From M55B112 sp964539395 (GTDB lineage: Bacteria > Bacteroidota > Bacteroidia > Bacteroidales > GCA-2748055), in assembly GCA_964539395.1 (NCBI GenBank), contig CAZIIU010000010.1, positions 15,895 through 79,894 on the forward strand: a DNA stretch of 64,000 nt. Direction: 5' to 3'. The notes beneath the pieces are model-generated. The model had not been told where the DNA came from. It searched no databases and worked only from the letters and a program-made list of their open reading frames with translations. The position numbers and the translations under genes were made by a program. This document shows, one piece after another, positions 17,576-25,420 of the stretch. Each line of letters opens with the position of its first letter. Position 1 is the stretch's first letter.

Positions 17576-18453
17576 GCATCGGGTTTGTCGAGAATGCTTA
17601 CGATCCTTTGCAGATCCTCATCCGATTTAAATGGAATAACAATTTTCCCGGCTCCTTTTTTACTTCTTCTAAAGTCGATCGTGGCTCCGAAAAAGTGTGA
17701 AAGGTGCTCGCGAAGGTTTTCATATTCATCCGGCTCATCTTCAGAGGGTCGCTTGCCGCCGGATGGCGCTTCCTTCAGCTTTTTCACCAGTGCCTCTACC
17801 TGCCGGACCGACAGCTCCTGCTCGACAGTACGTTTGAAAGCCTCCAGTTGCACAGCTTCATCTTCAACACCGAGCAGTGCACGTGCCTGTCCCATAGAGA
17901 GTTTCTTCTCCCTGATTCCTGCCTGAATATCAGCGGGAAGTTTCAATAACCGCAGGTAATTGGTTACGGTGGCCCTCTTCTTCCCTACCCTTTCACCCAG
18001 GGTCTCCTGTGTAAGATTTATCTCCTCCATCAGGCGCTGATAGGAGATTGCCACCTCGATCGCGTCCAGATCCTCGCGCTGTATATTCTCTACCAGGGCC
18101 AGCTCCAGCATATTCTCGTCCTCGGCCTCCCTGATGTATGCCGGCACCTTTTTCAGTCCGGCCTTGATCGCTGCCCGCAGCCTTCTCTCACCTGTGATCA
18201 GCTGGTACCGGTTCTCATCCACCTTCCTGACAGTCAGCGGCTGAATAATCCCATGTTCCCTGATAGAGACCACCAGTTCCTGGAGTGAATCCTCATCAAA
18301 ATTTGTTCTTGGCTGAAACGGATTCGCCTCAATGCTCTTCAGCGGAATTTCATTGGCCGATGTAGCCATTTTGATCAGCTCACGGGTATCCTCACCTCCC
18401 TGATCGATCAGGGCGCCCAATCCCCTTCCTAATGCATTTTTCTTTGCTGCCAT
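17572..18453 (-). CDS. parB: Chromosome partitioning protein ParB (Spo0J)
   Basis: CTP-dependent DNA clamp that loads at parS and acts with ParA and SMC to segregate the origin. The N-terminal start AAKKNALGRGLGALI is the classical ParA-stimulating motif. The ParB/Srx domain has NPFQPRTNFDEDSLQELVVSI, then the CTP-binding box ITGERRLRAAIKAGL. The HTH domain contains ENIQREDLDAIEVAISYQRLM and LGERVGKKRATVTNYLRLLKLP. A C-terminal dimerisation domain ends the 293-residue protein. It starts nine bases after parA and overlaps the DUF5683 gene by four. I found no 16-bp parS palindrome in the window. Confidence 0.97.
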   Translation of the reverse strand: MAAKKNALGRGLGALIDQGGEDTRELIKMATSANEIPLKSIEANPFQPRTNFDEDSLQELVVSIREHGIIQPLTVRKVDENRYQLITGERRLRAAIKAGLKKVPAYIREAEDENMLELALVENIQREDLDAIEVAISYQRLMEEINLTQETLGERVGKKRATVTNYLRLLKLPADIQAGIREKKLSMGQARALLGVEDEAVQLEAFKRTVEQELSVRQVEALVKKLKEAPSGGKRPSEDEPDEYENLREHLSHFFGATIDFRRSKKGAGKIVIPFKSDEDLQRIVSILDKPDA

Positions 18454-18462
18454 TGTATATGG

Positions 18463-19266
18463 TTAAGAATCGATTACTTTATCCTTCTGCTTCAATGCTG
18501 TTGCCTCGTTGTTCTGAAGTAGCTCACGGGCAAGGTTGAGGTAGTTTACCGCCCCCTTTGAATCGGCATCATAAAGAACTGCCGGCTTGCCAAAGCTCGG
18601 AGCCTCGCTTAACCTGATATTTCGCTGAACGATGGTATCGAAGACCATCTGCTGGAAATGCTTCTGCACCTCTTCCACCACCTGGTTGGAGAGCCGCAGG
18701 CGTGCATCATACATGGTGAGCAGGAAGCCTTCAATTTCCAGTTCTTTGTTCAGTCCCTTCTGGATAATATTGATTGTATTAAGCAGCTTACCGAGCCCTT
18801 CCAGAGCAAAATACTCACACTGCACGGGTATAATCACCGAATCGGCTGCTGTAAGGGCGTTGACGGTGATCAGTCCCAGCGACGGTGAACAGTCGATCAG
18901 TACATAATCGTATTTGTCACGCACCTTTTCAACAACGTTTTTCAACATATATTCCCGCTCAGGCATGTTGAGCATCTCGATTTCGGCACCGACAAGGTCG
19001 ATATGAGAAGGAACCAGGTCGAATCCTTTTAACTCGCTGTTAAGTATAATCTTGTTCGGGTCGACATCATCGATCAGGCATTCATAAATACTGGTCTTCA
19101 CTTTCTTGATATCAAACCCGGTTCCCGAAGTTGCGTTGGCCTGCGGATCGGCATCGATCAGGAGTACCTTCTTGTCGAGAATGGAGAGGCTCGCACCCAG
19201 GTTAATAGCGGTGGTCGTCTTTCCAACCCCTCCCTTTTGATTCGCCAGAGCAATAACTTTACCCAT
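18463..19266 (-). CDS. parA: Chromosome partitioning ATPase ParA (Soj)
   Basis: Walker-type ATPase that forms a gradient on the nucleoid to move ParB-parS complexes. The deviant Walker A is KGGVGKTTTAIN at residues 11-22, with switch LLIDADPQANATSG and LIDCSPSLGLITVNAL in the usual order, and PVQCEYFALEGL further on. Length of 267 residues fits the chromosomal Soj group, which lacks an N-terminal HTH. parB follows by nine bases. A -7 box TAACTTTG lies 35 bases upstream of the ATG. Confidence 0.97.
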   Translation of the reverse strand: MGKVIALANQKGGVGKTTTAINLGASLSILDKKVLLIDADPQANATSGTGFDIKKVKTSIYECLIDDVDPNKIILNSELKGFDLVPSHIDLVGAEIEMLNMPEREYMLKNVVEKVRDKYDYVLIDCSPSLGLITVNALTAADSVIIPVQCEYFALEGLGKLLNTINIIQKGLNKELEIEGFLLTMYDARLRLSNQVVEEVQKHFQQMVFDTIVQRNIRLSEAPSFGKPAVLYDADSKGAVNYLNLARELLQNNEATALKQKDKVIDS

Positions 19267-19300
19267 CTGATACTTTCTTTATTACAATAAAAACGGAAAA

Positions 19301-19308
19301 CAAAGTTA
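19301..19308 (-). promoter_or_regulatory. -7 box for the parA-parB-DUF5683-mltD operon
   Basis: The minus strand reads TAACTTTG, an exact TAnnTTTG match, giving a leader of about 28 bases before the parA ATG. No good -33 TTTG was seen. Confidence 0.45.
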
Positions 19309-19368
19309 CTATTTTCAGACTGGTTGCCTTATTTCATGTAGTTTTATTGTAAACAATCAATTTATACT

Positions 19369-19388
19369 TTATTAACAGTTTATCAACA
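19369..19388 (+). other. Two DnaA-box-like 9-mers upstream of parA
   Basis: TTATTAACA (19369-19377) and TTATCAACA (19380-19388) lie two bases apart in an AT-rich stretch between parA and the lipid kinase gene. They differ from the TTATCCACA box by two and one bases. Their place beside parA is suggestive because parAB is often near oriC, but two weak boxes are not proof of an origin. Confidence 0.25.
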
Positions 19389-19543
19389 ATATTACCAACT
19401 GCAAATATAATGGATTTAACTCCAAAAATGATATGTTATAAATCGGGCGCCGTTTTATTTTACGGTCCGGCTGATCCTGTCCGGGAAGTTTAACGACCGG
19501 AAGCACTTTTTGAAACGCTGGTGCGATTCTGAATCAAAAAGCG

Positions 19544-19551
19544 TATCTTTG
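19544..19551 (+). promoter_or_regulatory. -7 box before the lipid kinase gene
   Basis: TATCTTTG, an exact TAnnTTTG match, ends 20 bases before the ATG at 19572, so transcription would start about 14 bases before the coding region. Confidence 0.5.
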
Positions 19552-19571
19552 CAGGCTGACCATATTAATGG

Positions 19572-20510
19572 ATGAAAACAAACAGATGGCTTGTGGTCGT
19601 TAATCCTGCTGCCGGAGGTGGTAAAGCGGGAAAAGACTGGCCGAAGATCGAGAAACTGCTTATTGAGCATGGGGTCATGCACGATCCGGTGTTTACAAAC
19701 CGGAGGCTGCACGCGATGGTATTGTCACGACAAAAAATTGAGGAAGGCTACAGCAGGATCATTGTAGTAGGGGGCGACGGCACCATGAACGAGGTGATCA
19801 ATGGAGTGTTTGCCCAGAAACGAATTTCCACTACGGAAGTGATGCTGGGAATGGTACCGGTGGGAACCGGGAATGACTGGGGAAAGATGTTTCACATCCC
19901 TTCGGAATATGAAGCAGCCATTGAAACGATTAAAAACCAGAAAACCTTTGTGCAGGATGCCGGCGTGGTAACCTATTTCAAGAGCAGCAAGAGCTGGCAG
20001 CGTTACTTCATCAATATCGCAGGAATGGGGTTTGGCGCCCGGGTAGTGGCCCGTTCCAACGCCCTCAAAGACAAAGGAAAAAGCAGTCAGGGACTCTACC
20101 TTGCCACACTCTTCACCAGCCTTCTCAGATACAGGTCGATCAGAGCACAGATCAGTATCGACGGAAACGCATTCAAAAGAAAGGTTTTTAACCTGAATGT
20201 GGGGATCGGCAAATACAACGGTGGAGGGATGATGCAGGTTCCGCATGCCATTGCCGATGACGGATTGTACAGCATCACTCTGATCAGAAAGATGGGGAGA
20301 CTGAATGTGATCGCCAACATCAAAAAACTCTATAACGGAAAGATTACCTCGCACAGTAAGGTTGAAGCCTATACCGGGAAGGTGATCAATGTTGATTCCC
20401 CCTCCCTGCTGCACCTGGAGACCGACGGAGAGACGCTCGGACACTCACCCATGGCGTTCCAGATCATACCCAGGAGCGTAAAGGTGATTGCGAACGGAAT
20501 ATCGGCATAG
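19572..20510 (+). CDS. Diacylglycerol kinase family lipid kinase (YegS/BmrU-like)
   Basis: Phosphorylates a membrane lipid, probably diacylglycerol, at the cytoplasmic face. The catalytic domain has VVNPAAGGGKAGKDW at the N-terminus, the nucleotide-binding GGDGTMNEV at residues 67-75, and the MVPVGTGNDWGKMF motif. The second, beta-sandwich domain includes INIAGMGFGARVV, NGGGMMQVPHAIADDGLY and LETDGETLGHSPMAFQIIP, as in YegS. Length of 312 residues is normal. Converging with the cyclotransferase gene, its stop is ten bases from that gene's stop. The lipid substrate cannot be told from the sequence. Confidence 0.93.
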   Translation: MKTNRWLVVVNPAAGGGKAGKDWPKIEKLLIEHGVMHDPVFTNRRLHAMVLSRQKIEEGYSRIIVVGGDGTMNEVINGVFAQKRISTTEVMLGMVPVGTGNDWGKMFHIPSEYEAAIETIKNQKTFVQDAGVVTYFKSSKSWQRYFINIAGMGFGARVVARSNALKDKGKSSQGLYLATLFTSLLRYRSIRAQISIDGNAFKRKVFNLNVGIGKYNGGGMMQVPHAIADDGLYSITLIRKMGRLNVIANIKKLYNGKITSHSKVEAYTGKVINVDSPSLLHLETDGETLGHSPMAFQIIPRSVKVIANGISA

Positions 20511-20520
20511 CCTGTTGTGT

Positions 20521-21618
20521 CTATAAAATCCCTGCCGGTACCAGTTCTATCTCGAACAGCCTGGGCCAGTATTTACCTGTAACAAAAAGCCGCTCCTCAA
20601 CGGGATCCCAGGCAATACCGTTAAGAACGTTCGTATCGGGCTTACGGTCTTTTACTGAAAGAATCCCTTTCATATCGACTCGTCCCTCCTCCTTTCCTGT
20701 TTCCGGATCGATAATCACAATCTCGTCGGTATAATAGCGGTTTGCATATATTTTCCCGTTGATATATTCCAGCTCATTCAGATCTCTCACCGGTCCTTCG
20801 TTGTTATAAACCTCTATCTGCCTCTTCACGGTAAACATGGCCGGATCAATAAAATAGATGATATTGGTACCGTCGCTCATAATCAGCTCATCTTCCGAAT
20901 TGGTGAGACCCCACCCCTCCTTGTTCTGGTAGTAAAACTTTTTTATCTCCTCAAAGGTGTTAAGGTCATATACAAAACATATCTGCGATTTGTAGGTAAG
21001 CTGGTATAACCTTCCATCGAAGATTGTAATTCCCTCCCCAAAAATGTCAGAAGCATTATTCCTGATCTGGATCACCTCACCGTTGCTTAGACGTACTTTT
21101 CTTACCGACGACTGGTTGTAGTTACCGGTTCCCTCATAGAGCCATCCATCGTAATACAACAGTCCCTGGGTGTATGCCTCCACATCATGCGGATAGGTGT
21201 TGGTTACCCGGTAATGGTATTGTACCGGTTCGATATCTGATAGCAATTCTACCTGAACGCTGTGTGTCTCTGAGCTGCCCCCTTCAAAGTGAAGCCTGGT
21301 GCGAATACCGGTTTTGCCAGGGCTCAATCCGGCTGTAGAGAGAAAGGCAGTATCCTTACCATCGTATACAACCGACAGGTGCCCCCTTATAAAAAGCTCT
21401 GCTGAATCGATCTTCAAAGTATCTGGCAGGCTAATATATACCGGTATATCCTGCCCTGCCACATAGCGATCCCCCGGTACGGGCTGATGAAGGGTAGTGA
21501 TTTTCTGTGACTGCTGACCTCTTTGTCTGGTGCGACCGGGCTCACTGCTTTTCTGATTGCAGCTGCCCGCGGAAACAATGCTGAGAATGAAAATGATTGC
21601 TATGCTGTTAAGTTTCAT
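20521..21618 (-). CDS. Glutaminyl-peptide cyclotransferase lipoprotein
   Basis: Converts N-terminal glutamine of exported proteins to pyroglutamate. A signal peptide with lipobox SAGSC (Cys20) makes it a lipoprotein. After a beta-rich N-terminal region (about 40-130) comes the five-bladed propeller of plant/bacterial type QC: YRVTNTYPHDVEAYTQGLLYYDGWLYEGTGNYNQSS, GEGITIFDGRLYQLTYKSQ, GWGLTNSEDELIMSDGTN, DLNELEYINGKIYANRYYTDEI and NVLNGIAWDPVEERLFVTGKYWPRLFEI are all family signatures. Many Bacteroidota proteins exposed by the type IX system start with Gln after signal cleavage, so the enzyme would have natural substrates. It lies 12 bases downstream of the HAD gene and may share its transcript. 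Confidence 0.92.
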   Translation of the reverse strand: MKLNSIAIIFILSIVSAGSCNQKSSEPGRTRQRGQQSQKITTLHQPVPGDRYVAGQDIPVYISLPDTLKIDSAELFIRGHLSVVYDGKDTAFLSTAGLSPGKTGIRTRLHFEGGSSETHSVQVELLSDIEPVQYHYRVTNTYPHDVEAYTQGLLYYDGWLYEGTGNYNQSSVRKVRLSNGEVIQIRNNASDIFGEGITIFDGRLYQLTYKSQICFVYDLNTFEEIKKFYYQNKEGWGLTNSEDELIMSDGTNIIYFIDPAMFTVKRQIEVYNNEGPVRDLNELEYINGKIYANRYYTDEIVIIDPETGKEEGRVDMKGILSVKDRKPDTNVLNGIAWDPVEERLFVTGKYWPRLFEIELVPAGIL

Positions 21619-21630
21619 TGCGTATGCTGA

Positions 21631-22047
21631 TTATCTCCCGAAGATACGGCTTAACAGCGTTCCTCTTCGCGGAAGGGTTTTTCGTTCGCTTGCAACTGTG
21701 GGGTTGAGTTCGGGGTGGATGATCTGCCATATCTCTCCCCACCCGGGAAGTCCGCAGATATTGCGGTCGTCGATGTAGAAATCTGCCTGTATCTTTCTGC
21801 TCACTTTCTGTTCATCGAACACCTCTTCGGGGTAGTTTTTGTTGACCGCATAAAACTCGATCCCGTTCCTGCGACAGAACTCAACTGCCTCATCGAGTTC
21901 CCTGCCGCTTCTGTATGTCCACAGGATGAGCTGGTGTCGCTGCTCCTGCAACTTCTTCAATGTCTCAAATGCAAACAGAAGCGGCCTTCCGATCTCCGGA
22001 TATTTATGCTCCACTATCGTACCGTCAAAATCAACTGCGATCTTCAT
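21631..22047 (-). CDS. Small HAD-fold hydrolase (BT0820-like)
   Basis: A 138-residue protein of the haloacid dehalogenase superfamily. The catalytic DFDGTIVEH motif (D6, D8) sits at the very N-terminus, followed by the ILWTYRSGRELDEAVEFCRRNGIEF segment with the motif II Thr, and DFYIDDRNICGLPGWGEIW, which carries the motif IV acidic residues. There is no cap domain. It matches a short Bacteroidota family whose structural member is BT0820; the substrate is not known. It ends 12 bases before the cyclotransferase gene. Confidence 0.8.
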   Translation of the reverse strand: MKIAVDFDGTIVEHKYPEIGRPLLFAFETLKKLQEQRHQLILWTYRSGRELDEAVEFCRRNGIEFYAVNKNYPEEVFDEQKVSRKIQADFYIDDRNICGLPGWGEIWQIIHPELNPTVASERKTLPRRGTLLSRIFGR

Positions 22048-22226
22048 AAGCCCTCTACATGTTTCAACTGCTCAAAAATACCAATTTCCCGATAAATGCA
22101 TTACCCGAAGGCAAAAAACCTACTCACATCTGCGGAAAATACCTGACGAAGAGAATAATGCAATATTGATCCAATCTGCATAAGGGTAAAGAGGATGGCC
22201 GGATCCCGGGTTATAATAGATCCTGA

Positions 22227-23135
22227 TTAAAAAAGGTCATTTACCGATAAATACCTCTCCCCGGTGTCATAGTTGAAAGTCAGTATCCGCGTTCCGGGGT
22301 CGATTTCGGGCAGCTTTTTTGCCACCGCGGCAAGAGACGCACCACTCGATATCCCGCAAAATATTCCCTCTTCCTTCACCGATCTGCGGGTAAACAGATA
22401 GGCATCCTGCTTCTCAACAGCCACTGTACCATCGAGCAGGGATGTATCGAGGTTGGAGGGGATGAAACCCGGACCGATACCCATGATCGGATGAGGCGAC
22501 GGCTCCTTTCCGGCGATCACCTGCGAATCGAACGGCTCCACGGCATAGACCTTCAGGGAGGTCCATTTTTGTTTCAACACCCTGGCCACACCACTGATAT
22601 GTCCACCGGTACCTACCCCGGTAATCAGGTAATCAATCCCGTCAGGAAAATCGCTGATGATCTCCTGTGCGGTGGTACGCTCGTGAATCCCCGGATTGGC
22701 CGGATTGTCGAATTGTGAGGGGATCCAGGCGTTCCCGATCTCTTCTTTCAGCTCGAGAGAACGGGCAATGGAGCCCTTCATTCCGGCTGCTCTGTCGGTA
22801 AGCTCAATCTCTGCCCCATAGGCTCTCAGGATGCTGCGCCGCTCAACCGACATGGACTCGGGCATTACGAGGATCACGCGATAACCTTTCGTGGCACCTG
22901 CCATGGCAAGACCGATACCCGTATTACCTGAAGTGGGCTCGATAATCACACTACCACTTTTGAGAACCCCGGTTTGCTCTGCGTCCTCGATCATGGAAAG
23001 TGCGATCCGGTCCTTGATGCTCCCGCCGGGATTGTTTCGTTCGAGCTTCACCCAGACCTCATGATCGGGAAATAATCTGCTTATTCTTACATGCGGAGTA
23101 TTACCTATAGTTTCAAGAATATTGTTGTATTTCAT
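22227..23135 (-). CDS. cysK: Cysteine synthase (O-acetylserine sulfhydrylase)
   Basis: PLP enzyme that makes cysteine from O-acetylserine and sulfide. The PLP lysine is Lys41 in NNPGGSIKDRIA; the substrate loop PTSGNTG is at 67-73; the phosphate-binding glycine loop TGVGTGGHISGVARVLK and the C-terminal GISSGASLAA are present. Length of 302 residues is typical for CysK/CysM; CysK is favoured by the neighbouring serine acetyltransferase but CysM cannot be excluded. cysE lies directly upstream on the same strand with a 92-base gap. Substrate supply and use are thus encoded side by side. Confidence 0.93.
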   Translation of the reverse strand: MKYNNILETIGNTPHVRISRLFPDHEVWVKLERNNPGGSIKDRIALSMIEDAEQTGVLKSGSVIIEPTSGNTGIGLAMAGATKGYRVILVMPESMSVERRSILRAYGAEIELTDRAAGMKGSIARSLELKEEIGNAWIPSQFDNPANPGIHERTTAQEIISDFPDGIDYLITGVGTGGHISGVARVLKQKWTSLKVYAVEPFDSQVIAGKEPSPHPIMGIGPGFIPSNLDTSLLDGTVAVEKQDAYLFTRRSVKEEGIFCGISSGASLAAVAKKLPEIDPGTRILTFNYDTGERYLSVNDLF

Positions 23136-23227
23136 GGTTGATATAAATTAAACTGTTTGTGGATGCATCCAATTCATTGGTCGTTTAAAGTGATAATAAC
23201 GCCATCACTGCTTATGAGGCCTGCCGG

Positions 23228-24079
23228 TTAAATGACATAATCGAGCGGCGGTTCAAAATCCTTGCTGTCGCGCACAACTACACGGTGCTGCCGATAGACC
23301 ACAGAATGGGGCAACACGCTCTCAGTAATCCAGGTATTGCCTCCAACAATGGTATCGTGACCGATCACTGTTTTTCCACCCAGAATCGTACTGCCGGCAT
23401 AGATTACAACATTGTCCTCGATGGTAGGATGTCGCTTCTTACGGGCCATATCCTTTTCTACCGTGAGCGCTCCGAGTGTCACACCCTGGTAGATTTTCAC
23501 ATTCCTGCCGATCTCTGCCGTCTCACCAATTACGATTCCTGTACCATGGTCGATAAAGAACGGGGTTGCAATGGCTGCCCCCGGATTAATGTCTATGCCT
23601 GTTTGTCCGTGAACATACTCCATCATCACCCTGGGTAAAAGCGGTACCTTCATTTTATACAGTATGTGCGCCATCCGGTACACCGATATGCAGTAGAAAC
23701 CCGGGTAAGCCAGAATCACCTCCTCAACGCAGCTTGAAGCAGGATCGTACCGGGAAATGGATACCGCATCCTCTATCATGGCATCATAAGCCTCCGGGAG
23801 TTCCTCCATAAACTTTTCTGTCAGCTTTTCGGGAGTAGCAGGAATCGAGTTCCTGATGGAAAAGAGCAGGTCCTTCAGTTCCAGCGAACATCGCTCCAAC
23901 TCAAACCGGATTTCATTCTCATCGACCTTACAGTTAAGCTTGATGGGGAAAAGTATATGTACCAGGTTATCAACAAATTCGTGGGTCTTTACCATGGAGG
24001 GGGCCTCCATACAGAAATCCCCGTTCACTTTACTCAGGTGTTTTGCAAATGCTTTAAAATTACTCATAACTGAATGCAT
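23228..24079 (-). CDS. cysE: Serine O-acetyltransferase
   Basis: Transfers acetyl from acetyl-CoA to serine, the first step of cysteine synthesis. An N-terminal helical part (1-150) leads into YPGFYCISVYRMAHILYK and then a left-handed beta-helix with the catalytic motif IDHGTGIVIGETAEIGRNVKIYQGVTLGA, followed by RHPTIEDNVVIYAGSTILGG. At 283 residues it is the longer form with an extended N-terminus, known in Bacteroidota. The C-terminus ends DYVI, matching the terminal Ile that CysE inserts into CysK to form the cysteine synthase complex. An internal ATG (residue 5) is an alternative start. It precedes cysK. Confidence 0.92.
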   Translation of the reverse strand: MHSVMSNFKAFAKHLSKVNGDFCMEAPSMVKTHEFVDNLVHILFPIKLNCKVDENEIRFELERCSLELKDLLFSIRNSIPATPEKLTEKFMEELPEAYDAMIEDAVSISRYDPASSCVEEVILAYPGFYCISVYRMAHILYKMKVPLLPRVMMEYVHGQTGIDINPGAAIATPFFIDHGTGIVIGETAEIGRNVKIYQGVTLGALTVEKDMARKKRHPTIEDNVVIYAGSTILGGKTVIGHDTIVGGNTWITESVLPHSVVYRQHRVVVRDSKDFEPPLDYVI

Positions 24080-24131
24080 AATATTAATAGTCCGATTTCG
24101 ACAATAAGCCAGTCCTCCTAAACTAACACCG

Positions 24132-24902
24132 TTACTGTCGGATTGTTAACAGAATCATTGCCAGCGACAATAAAATATATCCCAGTATCACCAGTGGCAA
24201 TCCTGGCAGACCACTGAGAATGAATATAATAATGGTAATTATGATCAACAGGTAGCGCGGCAAATTTGGAATGATTTTAAAGTTAGTGAATTTCAATGAG
24301 AGCATCGGCAGGGGGATGATCATCAGGGTTGCTGTAATGAGCATTACACAACAAATAAACCATGCTGAAAGGGGTTGACCGTAAAATGTTCCGGTACTGC
24401 TTATTTCAAAATAAATCCCTGCCCAGAAAATTGCAAATGCCGGAGTCGGCAGTCCGGTAAAATATTCGGACGGTGGCATCAAATTGTACCTGGCGAGCCG
24501 CAATGCGGCAAAAACCGGAACGAGTAATACGCTGATCTGCATGATCTTAATAAAAACAGAGCCTGCACCTGACAGACCAGAAACAGGCGGTACAGTCACC
24601 GATCTACCGTTCATTTCTGCAACACCGGGATTATTCCCAACGGCAGTACTCAACAGTATGAAGATCATTGCAGCCGGCAGCAGTCCGAAACTAACAAAAT
24701 CGGCAAACGAATCGAGCTGCCTGCCGGTCTCCGATGTTACCCTGAGCATCCTTCCGATGAACCCGTCGGCAAAGTCGGCAACAACAGCAACAGCAAAAAG
24801 TATCATTACGGTAACCGGCTGTTCTGTGAAAACAAACCAGACAGCGACAGACCCCGCAGCGAGGTTCAGGAGGGTAATCGTATTGGGAATCTGCTTCTTC
24901 AT
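24132..24902 (-). CDS. pssA: CDP-diacylglycerol-serine O-phosphatidyltransferase
   Basis: Makes phosphatidylserine, the precursor of phosphatidylethanolamine, in the inner membrane. The start chosen, ATG at 24902, gives MKKQIPNTITLLNLAAG, the usual PssA beginning, and leaves a 20-base leader from the -7 box at 24928-24935; an ATG at 24917 would leave almost none. The CDP-alcohol phosphotransferase motif reads DG-FI-GR, then eight residues, G, QLD and SFAD; the consensus Ala before Arg is Gly here, but every Asp is present. About eight transmembrane segments are visible. Length of 256 residues is normal for this phylum. Confidence 0.88.
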   Translation of the reverse strand: MKKQIPNTITLLNLAAGSVAVWFVFTEQPVTVMILFAVAVVADFADGFIGRMLRVTSETGRQLDSFADFVSFGLLPAAMIFILLSTAVGNNPGVAEMNGRSVTVPPVSGLSGAGSVFIKIMQISVLLVPVFAALRLARYNLMPPSEYFTGLPTPAFAIFWAGIYFEISSTGTFYGQPLSAWFICCVMLITATLMIIPLPMLSLKFTNFKIIPNLPRYLLIIITIIIFILSGLPGLPLVILGYILLSLAMILLTIRQ

Positions 24903-24927
24903 GAAGAGTATTGGCATTGATCAGATG

Positions 24928-24935
24928 CAAAGTTA
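24928..24935 (-). promoter_or_regulatory. -7 box for pssA
   Basis: The minus strand reads TAACTTTG, an exact TAnnTTTG match. It supports translation from the ATG at 24902 rather than 24917. Confidence 0.5.
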
Positions 24936-25420
24936 GCAAGTTTGCCATTTTAAAGTTTGTATCGTCAATGAAATTATGAATACATACAAACCATGTATCT
25001 GATTGGAACGAGAATAAACCAGGTTTAAACATTCAGTATCTCGAGCCTCCCCTGCAGCCCTGCCATCCCGGAAAATAAAGGCTATGATCCCAATTACGTC
25101 CAGCTGTCTATGCAGGAATAGGAAAAAACCTTCTTTCCCTGCACACAGTGGCCCTGGTACGTTACTACTTTAATTTCCTCCTTTGCAATCTCAATTAAAA
25201 TAAGCCTCTGTTATACAGCTTCATATGAATGAATTGGTGCCTGGTTGATAAAGACTGGTTTCAACGATGGGTCCGTCATGCAAAATACTTTTTAGGATTT
25301 AAAAAGTTTCATCTTTTTTTACCTATATTTACCTGGAGCAAAAAGTATTCTTTACCCGTTTTCATTAAATTTGCGGCATCTCACGTTTCGTTAACGAACT
25401 CTAATGATAAACTTTCAGCT
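24936..25420. other. Long intergenic region before the sulfatase
   Basis: Almost 490 bases without a gene I can support. An open frame from 25229 runs into the sulfatase but has no signal-like start and an odd composition, so it is taken as read-through of the real gene. A -7 box is at 25366. No tRNA, repeat or transposon end was recognised. Confidence 0.5.
25366..25373 (+). promoter_or_regulatory. -7 box before the sulfatase
   Basis: TAAATTTG matches TAnnTTTG and lies 47 bases before the ATG at 25421. No -33 TTTG is present at the right distance. Confidence 0.4.

Noticed and set aside
25229..25420. In-frame extension of the sulfatase reading frame with a TTG/ATG start at 25229
   Set aside because: It would place a normal lipoprotein signal peptide 64 residues inside the protein. 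ATG 25421 gives a proper signal and lipobox.
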